Positions 52,329-61,542 are shown, counted from the first letter of the stretch. The stretch is DNA of 64,000 bases from Mesonia ostreae (GCF_031845265.1 NZ_JAVRBG010000003.1:62001-126000), one strand, 5' to 3'. A program made the numbers and translations. The notes: generated from the letters alone by a model not told the origin.

Positions 52329-53486
52329 CTATTTATTCACACGCTGATTATGGGCATAGAGTGCAAAAGTAGTTAGCCAATGTCCGCCTTCATAAGAATC
52401 GTTTGCTACATTAGGGAACGAATGAGCCAAATGCTCTTCTGCAATAGGTTTTAAGTGCGCAAATCCCTCATATTTTGCAACCAAATTAAACAATACGGCA
52501 GCTCGACTAAAGTTTAGTCCATCCAAATGCACGAGTTTTCCATCTTTACGATCAGATACTTCGCCTACCTTCAATGCATAATCCTTATTATTTAATTGCG
52601 GCATAAAATCTTTTAACCACAACTTAAAGGTTTGCTCGGCCAATACATTTTGCATTAAATGAAGCTCCTGCAAACAAGGAGAAAGAAAATCAAATCCGCT
52701 AGGCTCCCAAGAAATTGGACAATTATCATCTGACAGATAGTAATCTTTTGCTCGTACTGAGATTAAATCTTGTAGTTTTTTATTTTCGGTAACCAAAGCA
52801 TAATCATAAGCAAATCCCATAGCAAAAGCAGTATTATCGTGTTCTCCAGTGCGAATAGGATAATTCAACTTAGGTAAAAATTCCTGAAAATTGTTTACCA
52901 TAAGATCGCTTAGGGGTTGCAAGTTAACTTTTAACTCCTTTGCTATAGGATCTTCCCAAGTATGTATTTCTTGTGCTAATTTTAATAACCACGCCCAACC
53001 GTAAGTGCGTTCGTAGGTTTTATTTTGTGCCGTTTTAAAATAGCGCACTTCTTGCTGAATATTTTCTTTAGAAAGATTACTTTTCAGCAATTCTTTTATT
53101 TCTTCCGCTTTAGCGAGATTAGGAAACTGTTTTAATAAACTCACCAAACTCCAATGCGCATGCACCGAAGAATGCCAGTCAAAACAACCGTAAAAGGCCG
53201 GATGTAACTCTTTTGGATTCTTAAGGTCTTTTTCTGAAGCCAAAGTTTGACCCAACTTATTGGGAAACTCTTGCTCTAAGCATGCCAAAGGCATTTTCAC
53301 CAATTTTTCGGCTTGCTCTAAACTGAGCACCACTGGCTCTGTTTGCGTAATTTTAGAAGAAATCTCTTCTACAATACTGGTATCCTGTTCCGTTTTTTGC
53401 TTTTCTTTAATGGAAACTTCCTCTTGCTTGTTGTCTTTACAAGCTACCAAAGCCAATAAACTTAATGTAATTACTATTTTTTTCAT
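52329..53486 (-). CDS. DUF2891 lipoprotein
   Basis: A 385-residue protein with a lipobox (SLLALVACKDN, Cys16), so a membrane-anchored lipoprotein. The mature part matches DUF2891: HPAFYGCFDWHSSVHAHWSL, TYGWAWLLKLAQEI, NYPIRTGEHDNTAFAMGFAYDYA, SWEPSGFDFLSPCLQE, and HLDGLNFSRA. It looks like an alpha/alpha toroid of the sort found in glycoside-active enzymes. The conserved His, Asp and Trp residues suggest an active site, but no activity is known. It sits tightly between the YifB gene (4 bp) and pxpA (7 bp). Confidence 0.85.
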   Translation of the reverse strand: MKKIVITLSLLALVACKDNKQEEVSIKEKQKTEQDTSIVEEISSKITQTEPVVLSLEQAEKLVKMPLACLEQEFPNKLGQTLASEKDLKNPKELHPAFYGCFDWHSSVHAHWSLVSLLKQFPNLAKAEEIKELLKSNLSKENIQQEVRYFKTAQNKTYERTYGWAWLLKLAQEIHTWEDPIAKELKVNLQPLSDLMVNNFQEFLPKLNYPIRTGEHDNTAFAMGFAYDYALVTENKKLQDLISVRAKDYYLSDDNCPISWEPSGFDFLSPCLQELHLMQNVLAEQTFKLWLKDFMPQLNNKDYALKVGEVSDRKDGKLVHLDGLNFSRAAVLFNLVAKYEGFAHLKPIAEEHLAHSFPNVANDSYEGGHWLTTFALYAHNQRVNK

Positions 53487-53490
53487 ATCA

Positions 53491-55029
53491 TTATCCTAAC
53501 CAGCCATCTCTATCTAAACTTCTATACTGTATGGCTTCGCTTATATGTTCTCCGTTAATATTTTCTGCATTTTCTAAATCGGCTATAGTTCTCGACACTT
53601 TTAAGATGCGGTCATACGCTCTTGCGGAAAGATTTAATCGTTCCATAGCTGTTTTTAGGAGTTGTTTGGAAGCTTCTTCTAACTTGCAAAATTCTCTTAT
53701 TTGCCCTACTCCCATTTGGGCATTGTAATGAATATTTTCTAATCCTTTAAACCGAAGCGTTTGATTCTCTCTGGCCTTGGTGACTCGCTCTCTAATTTTA
53801 ACACTACTTTCTCCTCGCCTGTCATCGCTTAATTTTTCAAAAGGCACTGGCGTTACTTCTATATGAATATCAATACGATCCAGTAAAGGTCCGCTCACTT
53901 TACTCAAATAACGTTGCATTTCTGCTGGGGAAGATCTCACTGGCGCATCGGGATCATTAAAGTAACCCCCCGGACTAGGATTCATACTTGCTACCAACAT
54001 AAAACTGGAAGGATAAGTCACCGTAAATTTAGCCCGAGAAATAGTAACTTCCCGATCTTCTAAAGGCTGACGCATTACTTCTAAAACGCTCCGCTTAAAT
54101 TCGGGTAATTCATCAAGAAATAAAATTCCGTTATGAGACAACGAAATCTCTCCCGGTTGAGGATACGCACCGCCTCCTACAAGGGCAACATCTGAAATTG
54201 TGTGGTGCGGACTCCTAAAGGGACGCTGAGCCATAAGTCCAACATTTTCTCGTATTTTACCTACCACGCTATGAATCTTCGTAGTTTCTAAAGCCTCGTG
54301 TAAAGTCATAGGTGGTAAAATACTAGGCAAACGTTTGGCCAACATCGTTTTTCCCGATCCTGGCGGACCAATAAGAATAATATTATGACCTCCCGCCGCT
54401 GCAATTTCCATACACCGCTTAATCGATTCTTGTCCTTTTACATCGGCAAAATCGAACTCGGGATGTTCTAAACTTAGATTAAATTCTTTTCTGGTATCTA
54501 CTATAGTGGGTTTTAATTCTTTTTGCTTGTCAAAAAACTCAATCACCTCGGTGATATTTTCAACCCCATACACATCAATACCACTCACGATTGCTGCTTC
54601 TTTAGCATTTTGTTTAGGCAAAATAAAACCTTTAAAGCCTTCTTCTTTTGCTTTTATCGCAATGGGCAAAGCACCTCTTATGGGCTGTAAACTTCCGTCT
54701 AATGAAAGTTCTCCCATAATGATGTACTCTTCTATTTTTGGTGCTTTAATTTGGGAAGATGCGGCCAAAATCCCTAAGGCTAGCGTTAAATCGTAAGCCG
54801 AGCCTTCTTTACGTAAATCGGCCGGAGCCATATTTACCGTAATCTTTTTTCCTGGCAGTTTGTAGCTGTTATTTTGTAACGCAGCAGCAATTCTAAAACT
54901 GCTTTCACGAATCGCATTATCGGGTAATCCTACCAAGTGATAGCCAATTCCTTTAACGATATTCACCTCAACGATTATCGTAGAAGCCTCTACACCAAAA
55001 ACAGCACTTCCATAAACCTTAACCAGCAT
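53491..55029 (-). CDS. YifB/ComM-family Mg-chelatase-like AAA+ ATPase
   Basis: A 512-residue AAA+ protein. The N-terminal domain (about 1-190) is ChlI/Lon-protease-like (VYGSAVFGVEASTIIVEVNI; KITVNMAPADLRKEGSAYDL). Walker A GPPGSGKTMLAKRLPSILPP is near residue 220, sensor/Walker B HNGILFLDELPEF near 300, then the Mg_chelatase C-terminal domain (LNLSARAYDRILKVSRTIADL). In naturally competent bacteria ComM is a branch-migration helicase that extends incorporation of transforming DNA, so natural transformation is a possible context. First gene of the run leading to pxpABC. Confidence 0.92.
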   Translation of the reverse strand: MLVKVYGSAVFGVEASTIIVEVNIVKGIGYHLVGLPDNAIRESSFRIAAALQNNSYKLPGKKITVNMAPADLRKEGSAYDLTLALGILAASSQIKAPKIEEYIIMGELSLDGSLQPIRGALPIAIKAKEEGFKGFILPKQNAKEAAIVSGIDVYGVENITEVIEFFDKQKELKPTIVDTRKEFNLSLEHPEFDFADVKGQESIKRCMEIAAAGGHNIILIGPPGSGKTMLAKRLPSILPPMTLHEALETTKIHSVVGKIRENVGLMAQRPFRSPHHTISDVALVGGGAYPQPGEISLSHNGILFLDELPEFKRSVLEVMRQPLEDREVTISRAKFTVTYPSSFMLVASMNPSPGGYFNDPDAPVRSSPAEMQRYLSKVSGPLLDRIDIHIEVTPVPFEKLSDDRRGESSVKIRERVTKARENQTLRFKGLENIHYNAQMGVGQIREFCKLEEASKQLLKTAMERLNLSARAYDRILKVSRTIADLENAENINGEHISEAIQYRSLDRDGWLG

Positions 55030-55108
55030 AGTCTTACTTTGTCTTAAAAGTAATCATATTTTAAAAATAAAGCGGTGATCGAGGAATTATTCTTTGCAAA
55101 ATCTTAAA

Positions 55109-56719
55109 TTATTTTGACAAAAACTCTTTTAAAAGTTGTTGAGTAGAAGCATCTAAATTTGCATCAACCTTTCCAGTTTCCAACTGTTGGTATATTTTGG
55201 AAGCCAATTGTTTACCCAATTCCACTCCCCATTGGTCGTAGCTATAAATATTCCAAATAACGCCTTGTACGAATAATTTATGCTCATATAACGCAATGAG
55301 ACTACCTAAAGTTTCAGGATTTAAACGCTCTATTAAAAGCGTGTTGGTAGGTTTATTGCCCTCAAAACATTTATAAGCTCTTATTCTTTCTTGCTCTTCT
55401 GGAGAAAGATCTTTTATTTCTTCTTCAATCTTGGCTTGAGATTTTCCGCAAAGAAAAGCTTCTGTTTGCGCGAAAAAGTTAGCCATCAATTTATGGTGAT
55501 GTTCTTTATTTCCGTGCACGGAATTATTAAAGCCAATAAAATCACAAGGAACTAACTTTGTACCTTGATGAATCAACTGAAAAAATGCGTGCTGCGCATT
55601 GGTTCCCGGTTCACCCCAAATGACATTCCCAGTTTGGTAAGTAACTTTCTTCCCATTACGGTCAATATTTTTTCCATTACTCTCCATAACTCCTTGCTGT
55701 AAATAAGGAATAAATTTTTGTAAATATTGGGAGTAAGGAATTACAGCTTCTGTTTCTGTAAGGAAAAAGTTGTTGTACCAAATACTAATCAGCGCTAAAA
55801 GCACAGGTATATTTTCATCAAACGAGGTATTTTCGAAATGCTCGTCCATTTTTTGGGCTCCTTGAAGCATTTCTGTAAAGTTTTTATAGCCAATTCCGCA
55901 ACAAATTGATAAACCCACAGCGCTCCATAATGAAAACCTGCCGCCTACCCAATCCCACATGGGGAAAATGTTCTCTTCTAAGATTCCGAAATTCACGGCT
56001 TTTTCATTACAAGCACTCACAGCAACAAAATGCTTATGAATATCTTTTTCCGTAAAGCCTTTTTCTAAGAACCATTTTTTTATAGTAGTCGCATTACTTA
56101 AGGTTTCCTGCGTGGAGAAACTCTTGGAAACTACAATAAAAATGGTTTGTTCTACTTCTATCTTTTTTAGCACTTCAAGAACATGATCGCCATCTATATT
56201 GGATACAAAATGTACTTTTAACTGATTTTGATAAGCTTCTAAGGCATCCAGTACCATTTGAGAGCCTAAATCACTACCGCCCACTCCAATATTAACTACG
56301 TGGTTTATACTTTTACCAGTCGCTCCTTTCCAATCTCCATCAATCAATTTTTCAGAAAAAACTTTCATTTTCTCTAAAGCAGCTTCTACTTCATTAGGTT
56401 TCTCTTGAGCACGTAAACGTGTATGCGCTACCGCTCTATTTTCGGTAACATTGATAATTTCTCCCTTAAACTGTTTTTGAATAGCATCTTTAAGGTCTAC
56501 TTCTTCACAAAGTTCTACAAGTAATTTTTTGGTGGTATCATCTAGTCTATTTTTAGAGTAATCGAGGTAAAATTTATCCCATTTAATATGAAATTTATCT
56601 ACGCGAGCGTCATCTTCACAAAACATATCTACCATTTTTTTCTCTTTGATGTCTTGATAATGTTCTTGAAGTTTTCTCCAAGCCTTTGTTTCTATGGGGT
56701 TAATTTTTTTTAACGCCAT
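55109..56719 (-). CDS. pgi: Glucose-6-phosphate isomerase
   Basis: Interconverts glucose-6-phosphate and fructose-6-phosphate. The 536-residue long form has NHVVNIGVGGSDLGSQMV, FIVVSKSFSTQETLSNA, the DWVGGRFSLWSAVGLSI signature 1, the catalytic EGIGNQ-equivalent region, GTNAQHAFFQLIHQGTKLVPCDF and the signature 2 region SYDQWGVELGKQLASKI. The gene starts 20 bases inside the preceding sugar-kinase gene, a marked overlap that couples their translation. Last gene in the pfkA-gapA-kinase-pgi run. Confidence 0.96.
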   Translation of the reverse strand: MALKKINPIETKAWRKLQEHYQDIKEKKMVDMFCEDDARVDKFHIKWDKFYLDYSKNRLDDTTKKLLVELCEEVDLKDAIQKQFKGEIINVTENRAVAHTRLRAQEKPNEVEAALEKMKVFSEKLIDGDWKGATGKSINHVVNIGVGGSDLGSQMVLDALEAYQNQLKVHFVSNIDGDHVLEVLKKIEVEQTIFIVVSKSFSTQETLSNATTIKKWFLEKGFTEKDIHKHFVAVSACNEKAVNFGILEENIFPMWDWVGGRFSLWSAVGLSICCGIGYKNFTEMLQGAQKMDEHFENTSFDENIPVLLALISIWYNNFFLTETEAVIPYSQYLQKFIPYLQQGVMESNGKNIDRNGKKVTYQTGNVIWGEPGTNAQHAFFQLIHQGTKLVPCDFIGFNNSVHGNKEHHHKLMANFFAQTEAFLCGKSQAKIEEEIKDLSPEEQERIRAYKCFEGNKPTNTLLIERLNPETLGSLIALYEHKLFVQGVIWNIYSYDQWGVELGKQLASKIYQQLETGKVDANLDASTQQLLKEFLSK

Positions 56720-57569
56720 GGGTTATCTTGTTTTGATGGTATGTTATTAAATGTGTAATGGGGTTTTTTATAATTTCTCCCGATTCTAGTCCTCTTTCTC
56801 GCAAACTTTCTTTTATAATAGCTTTAGAAAAATGGGCAATAGATCCCACAAAATGAATGGGGTACTTCTTGGATTCTTCAAAAAGCAAAATTCTATTTTC
56901 TATAAATTCTACAATTCCTTGCTTTAAAACGCCGTAAAAATAAGAGTTTATTTCGTTTTGAGTAAATATAAAGGAGGCAAAATTTGCCAAATAAGCATTC
57001 GGATTTTCTCGTTGGTAGAGATGTTTTTTAATTTCATCTGGATTCAAATCAAACTTCTGTTCAAAAGCTTCCGCTATTCTTTTTGGCATTTTCTGGTAAA
57101 AAAAATCTTGAAGCAGTTTTTTTCCGAAGAAATTTCCGCTAGCTTCATCCATTACACTATAGCCTAAGGAAGCCACTGGATTAGTGATTTTTTCTCCATC
57201 ATAAAAACATACATTGCTTCCTGTACCCAAAATACAAACTAGACTAGGATGCTGCTTTATCGCTTTAACCGCGGCCATAGTGTCTTCGTCTACCAAGACC
57301 TTGGCTTTTGGAAAATAGTTTTGTAAAATTCGTTTTAATTTTTTTGTAGGAGTTGTGGTTCCGCAACCTGCACCATAAAATTCTACGGAAGAAATCTTTT
57401 CTCTAATTTGTTGCAACTCAGGATTGGCATGAAGTCGGTTCCATAGGGTTTCTTCCTGAAACACAGACGGATTTAAGCCTTGTGTTTTAGTTTCTAAAAT
57501 AAGATTCCCTAAATGGTCTAAAACCACCCAATCGCATTTTGTGGAACCGCCGTCTGCAATTAAATACAT
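56700..57569 (-). CDS. BadF/BadG/BcrA/BcrD-type sugar kinase (N-acetylglucosamine kinase-like)
   Basis: A 289-residue ASKHA-fold kinase: phosphate-1 YLIADGGSTKCDWVVLDHLG, phosphate-2 VCILGTGSNVCFYDG with DEASGNFFGKKLLQDF, and adenosine-motif region YPIHFVGSIAHFSKAI. The family resembles human-type N-acetylglucosamine kinases, so amino-sugar phosphorylation is the best guess; glucose or another sugar is possible. Its position inside a glycolysis run, overlapping pgi, supports a role in feeding a sugar phosphate into glycolysis and perhaps in recycling cell-wall amino sugars. Three bases separate it from gapA. Confidence 0.85.
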   Translation of the reverse strand: MYLIADGGSTKCDWVVLDHLGNLILETKTQGLNPSVFQEETLWNRLHANPELQQIREKISSVEFYGAGCGTTTPTKKLKRILQNYFPKAKVLVDEDTMAAVKAIKQHPSLVCILGTGSNVCFYDGEKITNPVASLGYSVMDEASGNFFGKKLLQDFFYQKMPKRIAEAFEQKFDLNPDEIKKHLYQRENPNAYLANFASFIFTQNEINSYFYGVLKQGIVEFIENRILLFEESKKYPIHFVGSIAHFSKAIIKESLRERGLESGEIIKNPITHLITYHQNKITHGVKKN

Positions 57570-57572
57570 CTT

Positions 57573-58577
57573 TTACTTAACTGTTGTCATATAAGTAGCC
57601 AAATCTACTAGTTTTGAAGAGTATCCAAACTCATTATCGTACCAAGCTATTAATTTAAAAAAGTTGTCATTAAGACCTATACTCGCTTCGGCATCAAATA
57701 CACTTGTTCTTTCTTCTGAAACAAAATCTTGAGAAACCACGCCTTCTTCCGTGTAGCCCAAAATTCCTTTCAATTCATTTTCTGAAGCTTTCTTTAAGGT
57801 AGCTTTTAAATCTTCAAAAGTAACAGATTTTTTTGTTCTCACCGTAAGATCTACTACAGATACATCTGCCGTGGGCACTCTAAAAGCCATTCCTGTAAGT
57901 TTTCCGTCAAGAGAAGGAATCACTTTTCCTACAGCAAGCGCTGCTCCTGTAGTTGTAGGAATTATATTATTCAAAGCATTTCTGCCTATTCTATAATTCT
58001 TTTTGGAAGGAGCATCTACGGTAGATTGAGAAGTGGTTACCGCATGAACTGTGGTCATTAAAGCTTCTTCTATCCCATAATGATCTTCAATTACTTTGGC
58101 TAAGACCGCCAAACAATTGGTGGTGCAAGAAGCGTTAGAAACTATAGTTTCTTCTGCGGTTACTTCGTTATGATTCACTCCCAGTACATACATAGGAATA
58201 TCTTTAGAAGGCGCAGATATGACCACTTTCTTAGCTCCAGCTTTTAAATGCTGACCTGCACTTTCTTTCGTTTTAAAGATTCCTGTACAATCCATAACTA
58301 TTTCTGCATCCACCTCATTCCATTTTAATTGCGTAGGATCTTTTTCTGCGCTTACGCGGATTTCTTTACCGTTCACGACAAGATTTCCGTTGTTTACCTT
58401 AATATCTCCAGGAAATCTACCGTGTACTGAATCGTATTTTAGTAAATATGCTAGATGCTCTACCTCTACCAAATCATTAATGGCTACAATGTTGATGTCT
58501 TCTCTTTGACTAGCAATTCTAAAGGCTAATCTTCCTATTCTACCGAAACCGTTAATGGCTATATTTATTTTTTTCAT
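57573..58577 (-). CDS. gapA: Glyceraldehyde-3-phosphate dehydrogenase (type I)
   Basis: Oxidises glyceraldehyde-3-phosphate to 1,3-bisphosphoglycerate. The 334-residue protein begins with the Rossmann motif INGFGRIGRLAFR, has catalytic Cys151 in SNASCTTNCLA and His178 (TTVHAV), and ends in NEFGYSSKLVDLATYM. The acidic residue Asp35 (INDLVEVEH) at the cofactor loop indicates NAD rather than NADP. It follows pfkA after 22 bp and precedes the sugar kinase by 3 bp. Confidence 0.97.
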   Translation of the reverse strand: MKKINIAINGFGRIGRLAFRIASQREDINIVAINDLVEVEHLAYLLKYDSVHGRFPGDIKVNNGNLVVNGKEIRVSAEKDPTQLKWNEVDAEIVMDCTGIFKTKESAGQHLKAGAKKVVISAPSKDIPMYVLGVNHNEVTAEETIVSNASCTTNCLAVLAKVIEDHYGIEEALMTTVHAVTTSQSTVDAPSKKNYRIGRNALNNIIPTTTGAALAVGKVIPSLDGKLTGMAFRVPTADVSVVDLTVRTKKSVTFEDLKATLKKASENELKGILGYTEEGVVSQDFVSEERTSVFDAEASIGLNDNFFKLIAWYDNEFGYSSKLVDLATYMTTVK

Positions 58578-58599
58578 TTTTTGAACGTATTTTTTTTAT

Positions 58600-59586
58600 T
58601 TATATGGATATAATATCGGCTACTTTTAATAAATCCCAATCGATTTCGTTGGATCCCTCAATAGCTTCATTAAACGGAGTAACCACAATTTTTTTGTGTT
58701 TTATCCCCACCATAACATTATGTTTATTTTCTAAAAGCGCTTCTACCGCTCCCACTCCAAGTCTACTTGCTAAAACTCTATCGTAGCAGCTTGGCGCACC
58801 ACCGCGTTGAATATGACCTAAAACGGTAACTCTTACTTCGTACTGTTTTAAATGCTCTTCAATATATTCTGCTAATTCAAAAATATTTTTTCCAATTTGG
58901 TCTCCTTCAGAAACCACGACAATACTCGAAGTTTTTCCAGACTTTCTACTTTTTGCTAAAGATTCTACCAACCTGTCCTTACCTAGATCTTCTTCAGGAA
59001 TTAAGATCTCTTCCGCTCCAGCGCCAATGCCTGCATTTAAAGCAATGTCACCCGCATCTCTTCCCATCACTTCTACTAAAAAAAGTCGGTTGTGCGAATT
59101 GGCCGTATCTCGAATTTTATCAATGGCTTCTACCACCGTATTTAAGGCAGTGTCATAACCGATGGTAAAATCTGTGCCCCGAATGTCATTATCTATGGTT
59201 CCTGGAATGCCGACTATAGGAAAATCATACTCTTCATAAAAAAGCGATGCGCCTTTAAACGTACCGTCTCCTCCAATTACAATAAGAGCTTCTATTTCGT
59301 TTTCTTTAAGGTGATCAAAAGCTTTCTTTCTGCCTGCTGGCGTTCTAAAATCTTCAGATCTTGCCGATTTTAAAAAAGTGCCTCCTCTGTTAATCATATT
59401 CTTGACAGATCTTGCGCCTAAAGGAATAAAATCACCTTCCACTAATCCCTGAAATCCACGATAAATGCCAGTACATTCTTTTCCGTGAAAAACACAAGCT
59501 CTCACTACCGCTCTAATTGCAGCATTCATTCCTGGAGCATCTCCTCCAGAAGTGAGCACCGCTATCTTTTGTATGTTTGTTTGCAT
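58600..59586 (-). CDS. pfkA: ATP-dependent 6-phosphofructokinase
   Basis: Phosphorylates fructose-6-phosphate to the 1,6-bisphosphate. The 328-residue protein shows LTSGGDAPGMNAAIRAVVR, the GGDGT active-site motif (Gly after GGD, as in ATP-dependent enzymes rather than the Asp of PPi-dependent ones), PGTIDNDIRGTDFTIGYDTA, MGRDAGDIAL and the C-terminal GHIQRGGAPSCYDRVLAS allosteric signature. First gene of a run with gapA, a sugar kinase and pgi. Three copies of TTAACTAAA lie over its start and upstream region, a possible operator array. Confidence 0.96.
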   Translation of the reverse strand: MQTNIQKIAVLTSGGDAPGMNAAIRAVVRACVFHGKECTGIYRGFQGLVEGDFIPLGARSVKNMINRGGTFLKSARSEDFRTPAGRKKAFDHLKENEIEALIVIGGDGTFKGASLFYEEYDFPIVGIPGTIDNDIRGTDFTIGYDTALNTVVEAIDKIRDTANSHNRLFLVEVMGRDAGDIALNAGIGAGAEEILIPEEDLGKDRLVESLAKSRKSGKTSSIVVVSEGDQIGKNIFELAEYIEEHLKQYEVRVTVLGHIQRGGAPSCYDRVLASRLGVGAVEALLENKHNVMVGIKHKKIVVTPFNEAIEGSNEIDWDLLKVADIISI

Positions 59587-59650
59587 TAACTAAATATTAT
59601 TTGAATTTAACTAAAATACCCACGTTAAACTACTAAAATTTAACTAAAAT
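59586..59650 (-). promoter_or_regulatory. Three phased TTAACTAAA repeats upstream of pfkA
   Basis: TTAACTAAA occurs at 59586-59594 (touching the ATG), 59607-59615 and 59640-59648; the last two sit in an identical 14-mer (59604-59617 and 59637-59650). Centre spacings are 21 and 33 bp, about two and three helical turns, as expected for cooperative protein binding on one face. AT-richness makes chance recurrence possible. Confidence 0.35.
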
Positions 59651-59730
59651 AAAAGTCTAGGCCACTTTCAATTTTTAAACTAAAATTTCAGGTTAACTCC
59701 GAAAAATTCCGAAGAAAACTTTGAGAAAAC

Positions 59731-61539
59731 CTATGATTTTGTTTGAATATAAGCATCGATTTGCTTTTCTAGGTAGTGCAACGGTAAAGGTCCTTGAGAA
59801 AGCACCGCATCATGAAAATCTTTGATGTCAAATTTATCTTTAAGCTCTTTCTTTGCCTTACTTCTCAACTCCAAAATTTTAAGCATTCCTATTTTATAAG
59901 CAGTCGCTTGTCCTGGCATTACAATATGCCTTTCTACCATTTTTATACAATCGCCTTCTTCATTTGGCGTATTTGTTTTATAATAAGCGATACCATCTTC
60001 ACGTGTCCATTTTTTGGTATGAATACCTGTATCTACGACCAAACGGCAAGCACGCCATAGCTCCATCGCCAACCTTCCAAAGTCTGAATATGGATCTTCA
60101 TAAAAACCTATTTCTTTAGGTAAAAACTCGGTATACAATCCCCAACCTTCAACATAAGCCGTGTAAAAATTGAATTTTCTAAACATAGGAATACTATCCA
60201 ATTCTTGAGCAATAGCGATTTGCATATGATGTCCTGGAATACCTTCGTGATACGCCAAAGCCTCCATTTGGTATTTAGGCATAGCTTTCATATGGTATAA
60301 ATTCGCATAATAAATTCCTGGTCTAGAACCATCTAAAGCTGGAGCTTGATAAAAAGCTTTTCCCGCGCTTTTTTCTCTAAAAGCTTCTACAGCTTTCACC
60401 TTGATGTCTGCTTGTGGAAGCGTATTAAACAATTCTCCCAACCTTCCTTTCATGGTATTGATAAGCTGCTTGGCTTCAGAAATATAAGCTTCTTTGCCTT
60501 CCGCGGAATCTTCATAATAAAATTGAGAATCGTTACGCATAAACTCAAAGAATTCTTGCAAAGAACCTTTAAAATCAAGCTTATTTTTGATGACTTCCAT
60601 TTCTTTCTGAATTCTTTCTACTTCTTTAAGGCCTATTTTATGAATCTCCTCTGCACTTAAATTTGTAGTCGTAACGCGTTTTAAGCGATTGTTATAATAC
60701 TCCTCTCCCTTCGGAAGTTTCCAAACCCCGGCATCTGAAACAGAACGTTGCATTTGATCTTGTAATGTCGCAATCAAAGTTTTAAATCCTGAAGCTGTAT
60801 GGGTTAGCATAGCTTTCTTTGCTTCTAGTTTAAGAGATTCTTTCTCTTCTTTCGCAATTTTCAGTTTTTCAAGTTTTGAGGTAAAATCTTGCCATAAAGT
60901 ACTGTTGGTTTTTACCTCTTCAAAAGGAAAACCTTTTATCACATTTTGGGCATCCTCCAATACTTTGGTAAAAACAAATGTTGGAGGCACTATTCCGTTT
61001 TTCTCTCTAATCTTCAATCCTTTGGAAACATCTTCCAAGGCTTGTTTTATTCCGTTTAAACGAGAAATATAAGCCTTCGCATCTTCTTGAGAATCAATTT
61101 GATGCATATTGATTAAGAATGCTGGCAACTCTGCTTGATACCCGTGCATCTGATTGACAGGGTAATCGTAAAAACGATAGGTATAATCTGCTATCTCATT
61201 TTCCAACTGATTTTTCATCAACTCATAACTCAGCTGATTTTCTTCGGAAAGCTTTGATTTCTGAATATTATCCTTTAAAAATGCTAGTCTTATCTTGCTT
61301 TTTTCTAAGTCTTTTGGGTATTTCTCATTAGAAAAATCATCCCATAAACCATAATCCGTTTTCTTTCCTAAACGCGTTTGCATCATGGGTGAATCTGAAA
61401 CATCTTCTTGGAAAGCTCTTTCAAAAAAATCTTCTACTTTTTTATCTTCAGATACCACTTTTTGCTCTAGATTAGATGTTTTTTTCTCCTGACAAGAAAA
61501 CAGAACGATGCTAGTTAAAACTAAAATATATTTTTTCAT
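59731..61539 (-). CDS. DUF885 lipoprotein, putative metallopeptidase
   Basis: A 602-residue protein with a lipobox (IVLFSCQEK, Cys16), so lipid-anchored. DUF885 members are predicted zinc peptidases: here the motif ALAYHEGIPGHHMQIAIAQE supplies an HExxxGHH metal site, and a downstream YVEGWGLYTEFL carries the third ligand glutamate. The remaining sequence is helical, and MPGQATAYKIGMLKILELR near the C-terminus is family-typical. A TTCCGCGGAA variant of the dispersed motif lies at 60499. It follows the S15-type hydrolase gene by 3 bp, giving a two-gene exported peptidase unit. Confidence 0.87.
   Translation of the reverse strand: MKKYILVLTSIVLFSCQEKKTSNLEQKVVSEDKKVEDFFERAFQEDVSDSPMMQTRLGKKTDYGLWDDFSNEKYPKDLEKSKIRLAFLKDNIQKSKLSEENQLSYELMKNQLENEIADYTYRFYDYPVNQMHGYQAELPAFLINMHQIDSQEDAKAYISRLNGIKQALEDVSKGLKIREKNGIVPPTFVFTKVLEDAQNVIKGFPFEEVKTNSTLWQDFTSKLEKLKIAKEEKESLKLEAKKAMLTHTASGFKTLIATLQDQMQRSVSDAGVWKLPKGEEYYNNRLKRVTTTNLSAEEIHKIGLKEVERIQKEMEVIKNKLDFKGSLQEFFEFMRNDSQFYYEDSAEGKEAYISEAKQLINTMKGRLGELFNTLPQADIKVKAVEAFREKSAGKAFYQAPALDGSRPGIYYANLYHMKAMPKYQMEALAYHEGIPGHHMQIAIAQELDSIPMFRKFNFYTAYVEGWGLYTEFLPKEIGFYEDPYSDFGRLAMELWRACRLVVDTGIHTKKWTREDGIAYYKTNTPNEEGDCIKMVERHIVMPGQATAYKIGMLKILELRSKAKKELKDKFDIKDFHDAVLSQGPLPLHYLEKQIDAYIQTKS
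60497..60508 (-). repeat. Variant of the dispersed motif
   Basis: CCTTCCGCGGAA inside the DUF885 gene, two mismatches from the canonical GCTTTCGCGGAA; includes the same CCGCGG core as the palindrome at 19339. Confidence 0.35.
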
Positions 61540-61542
61540 TCT

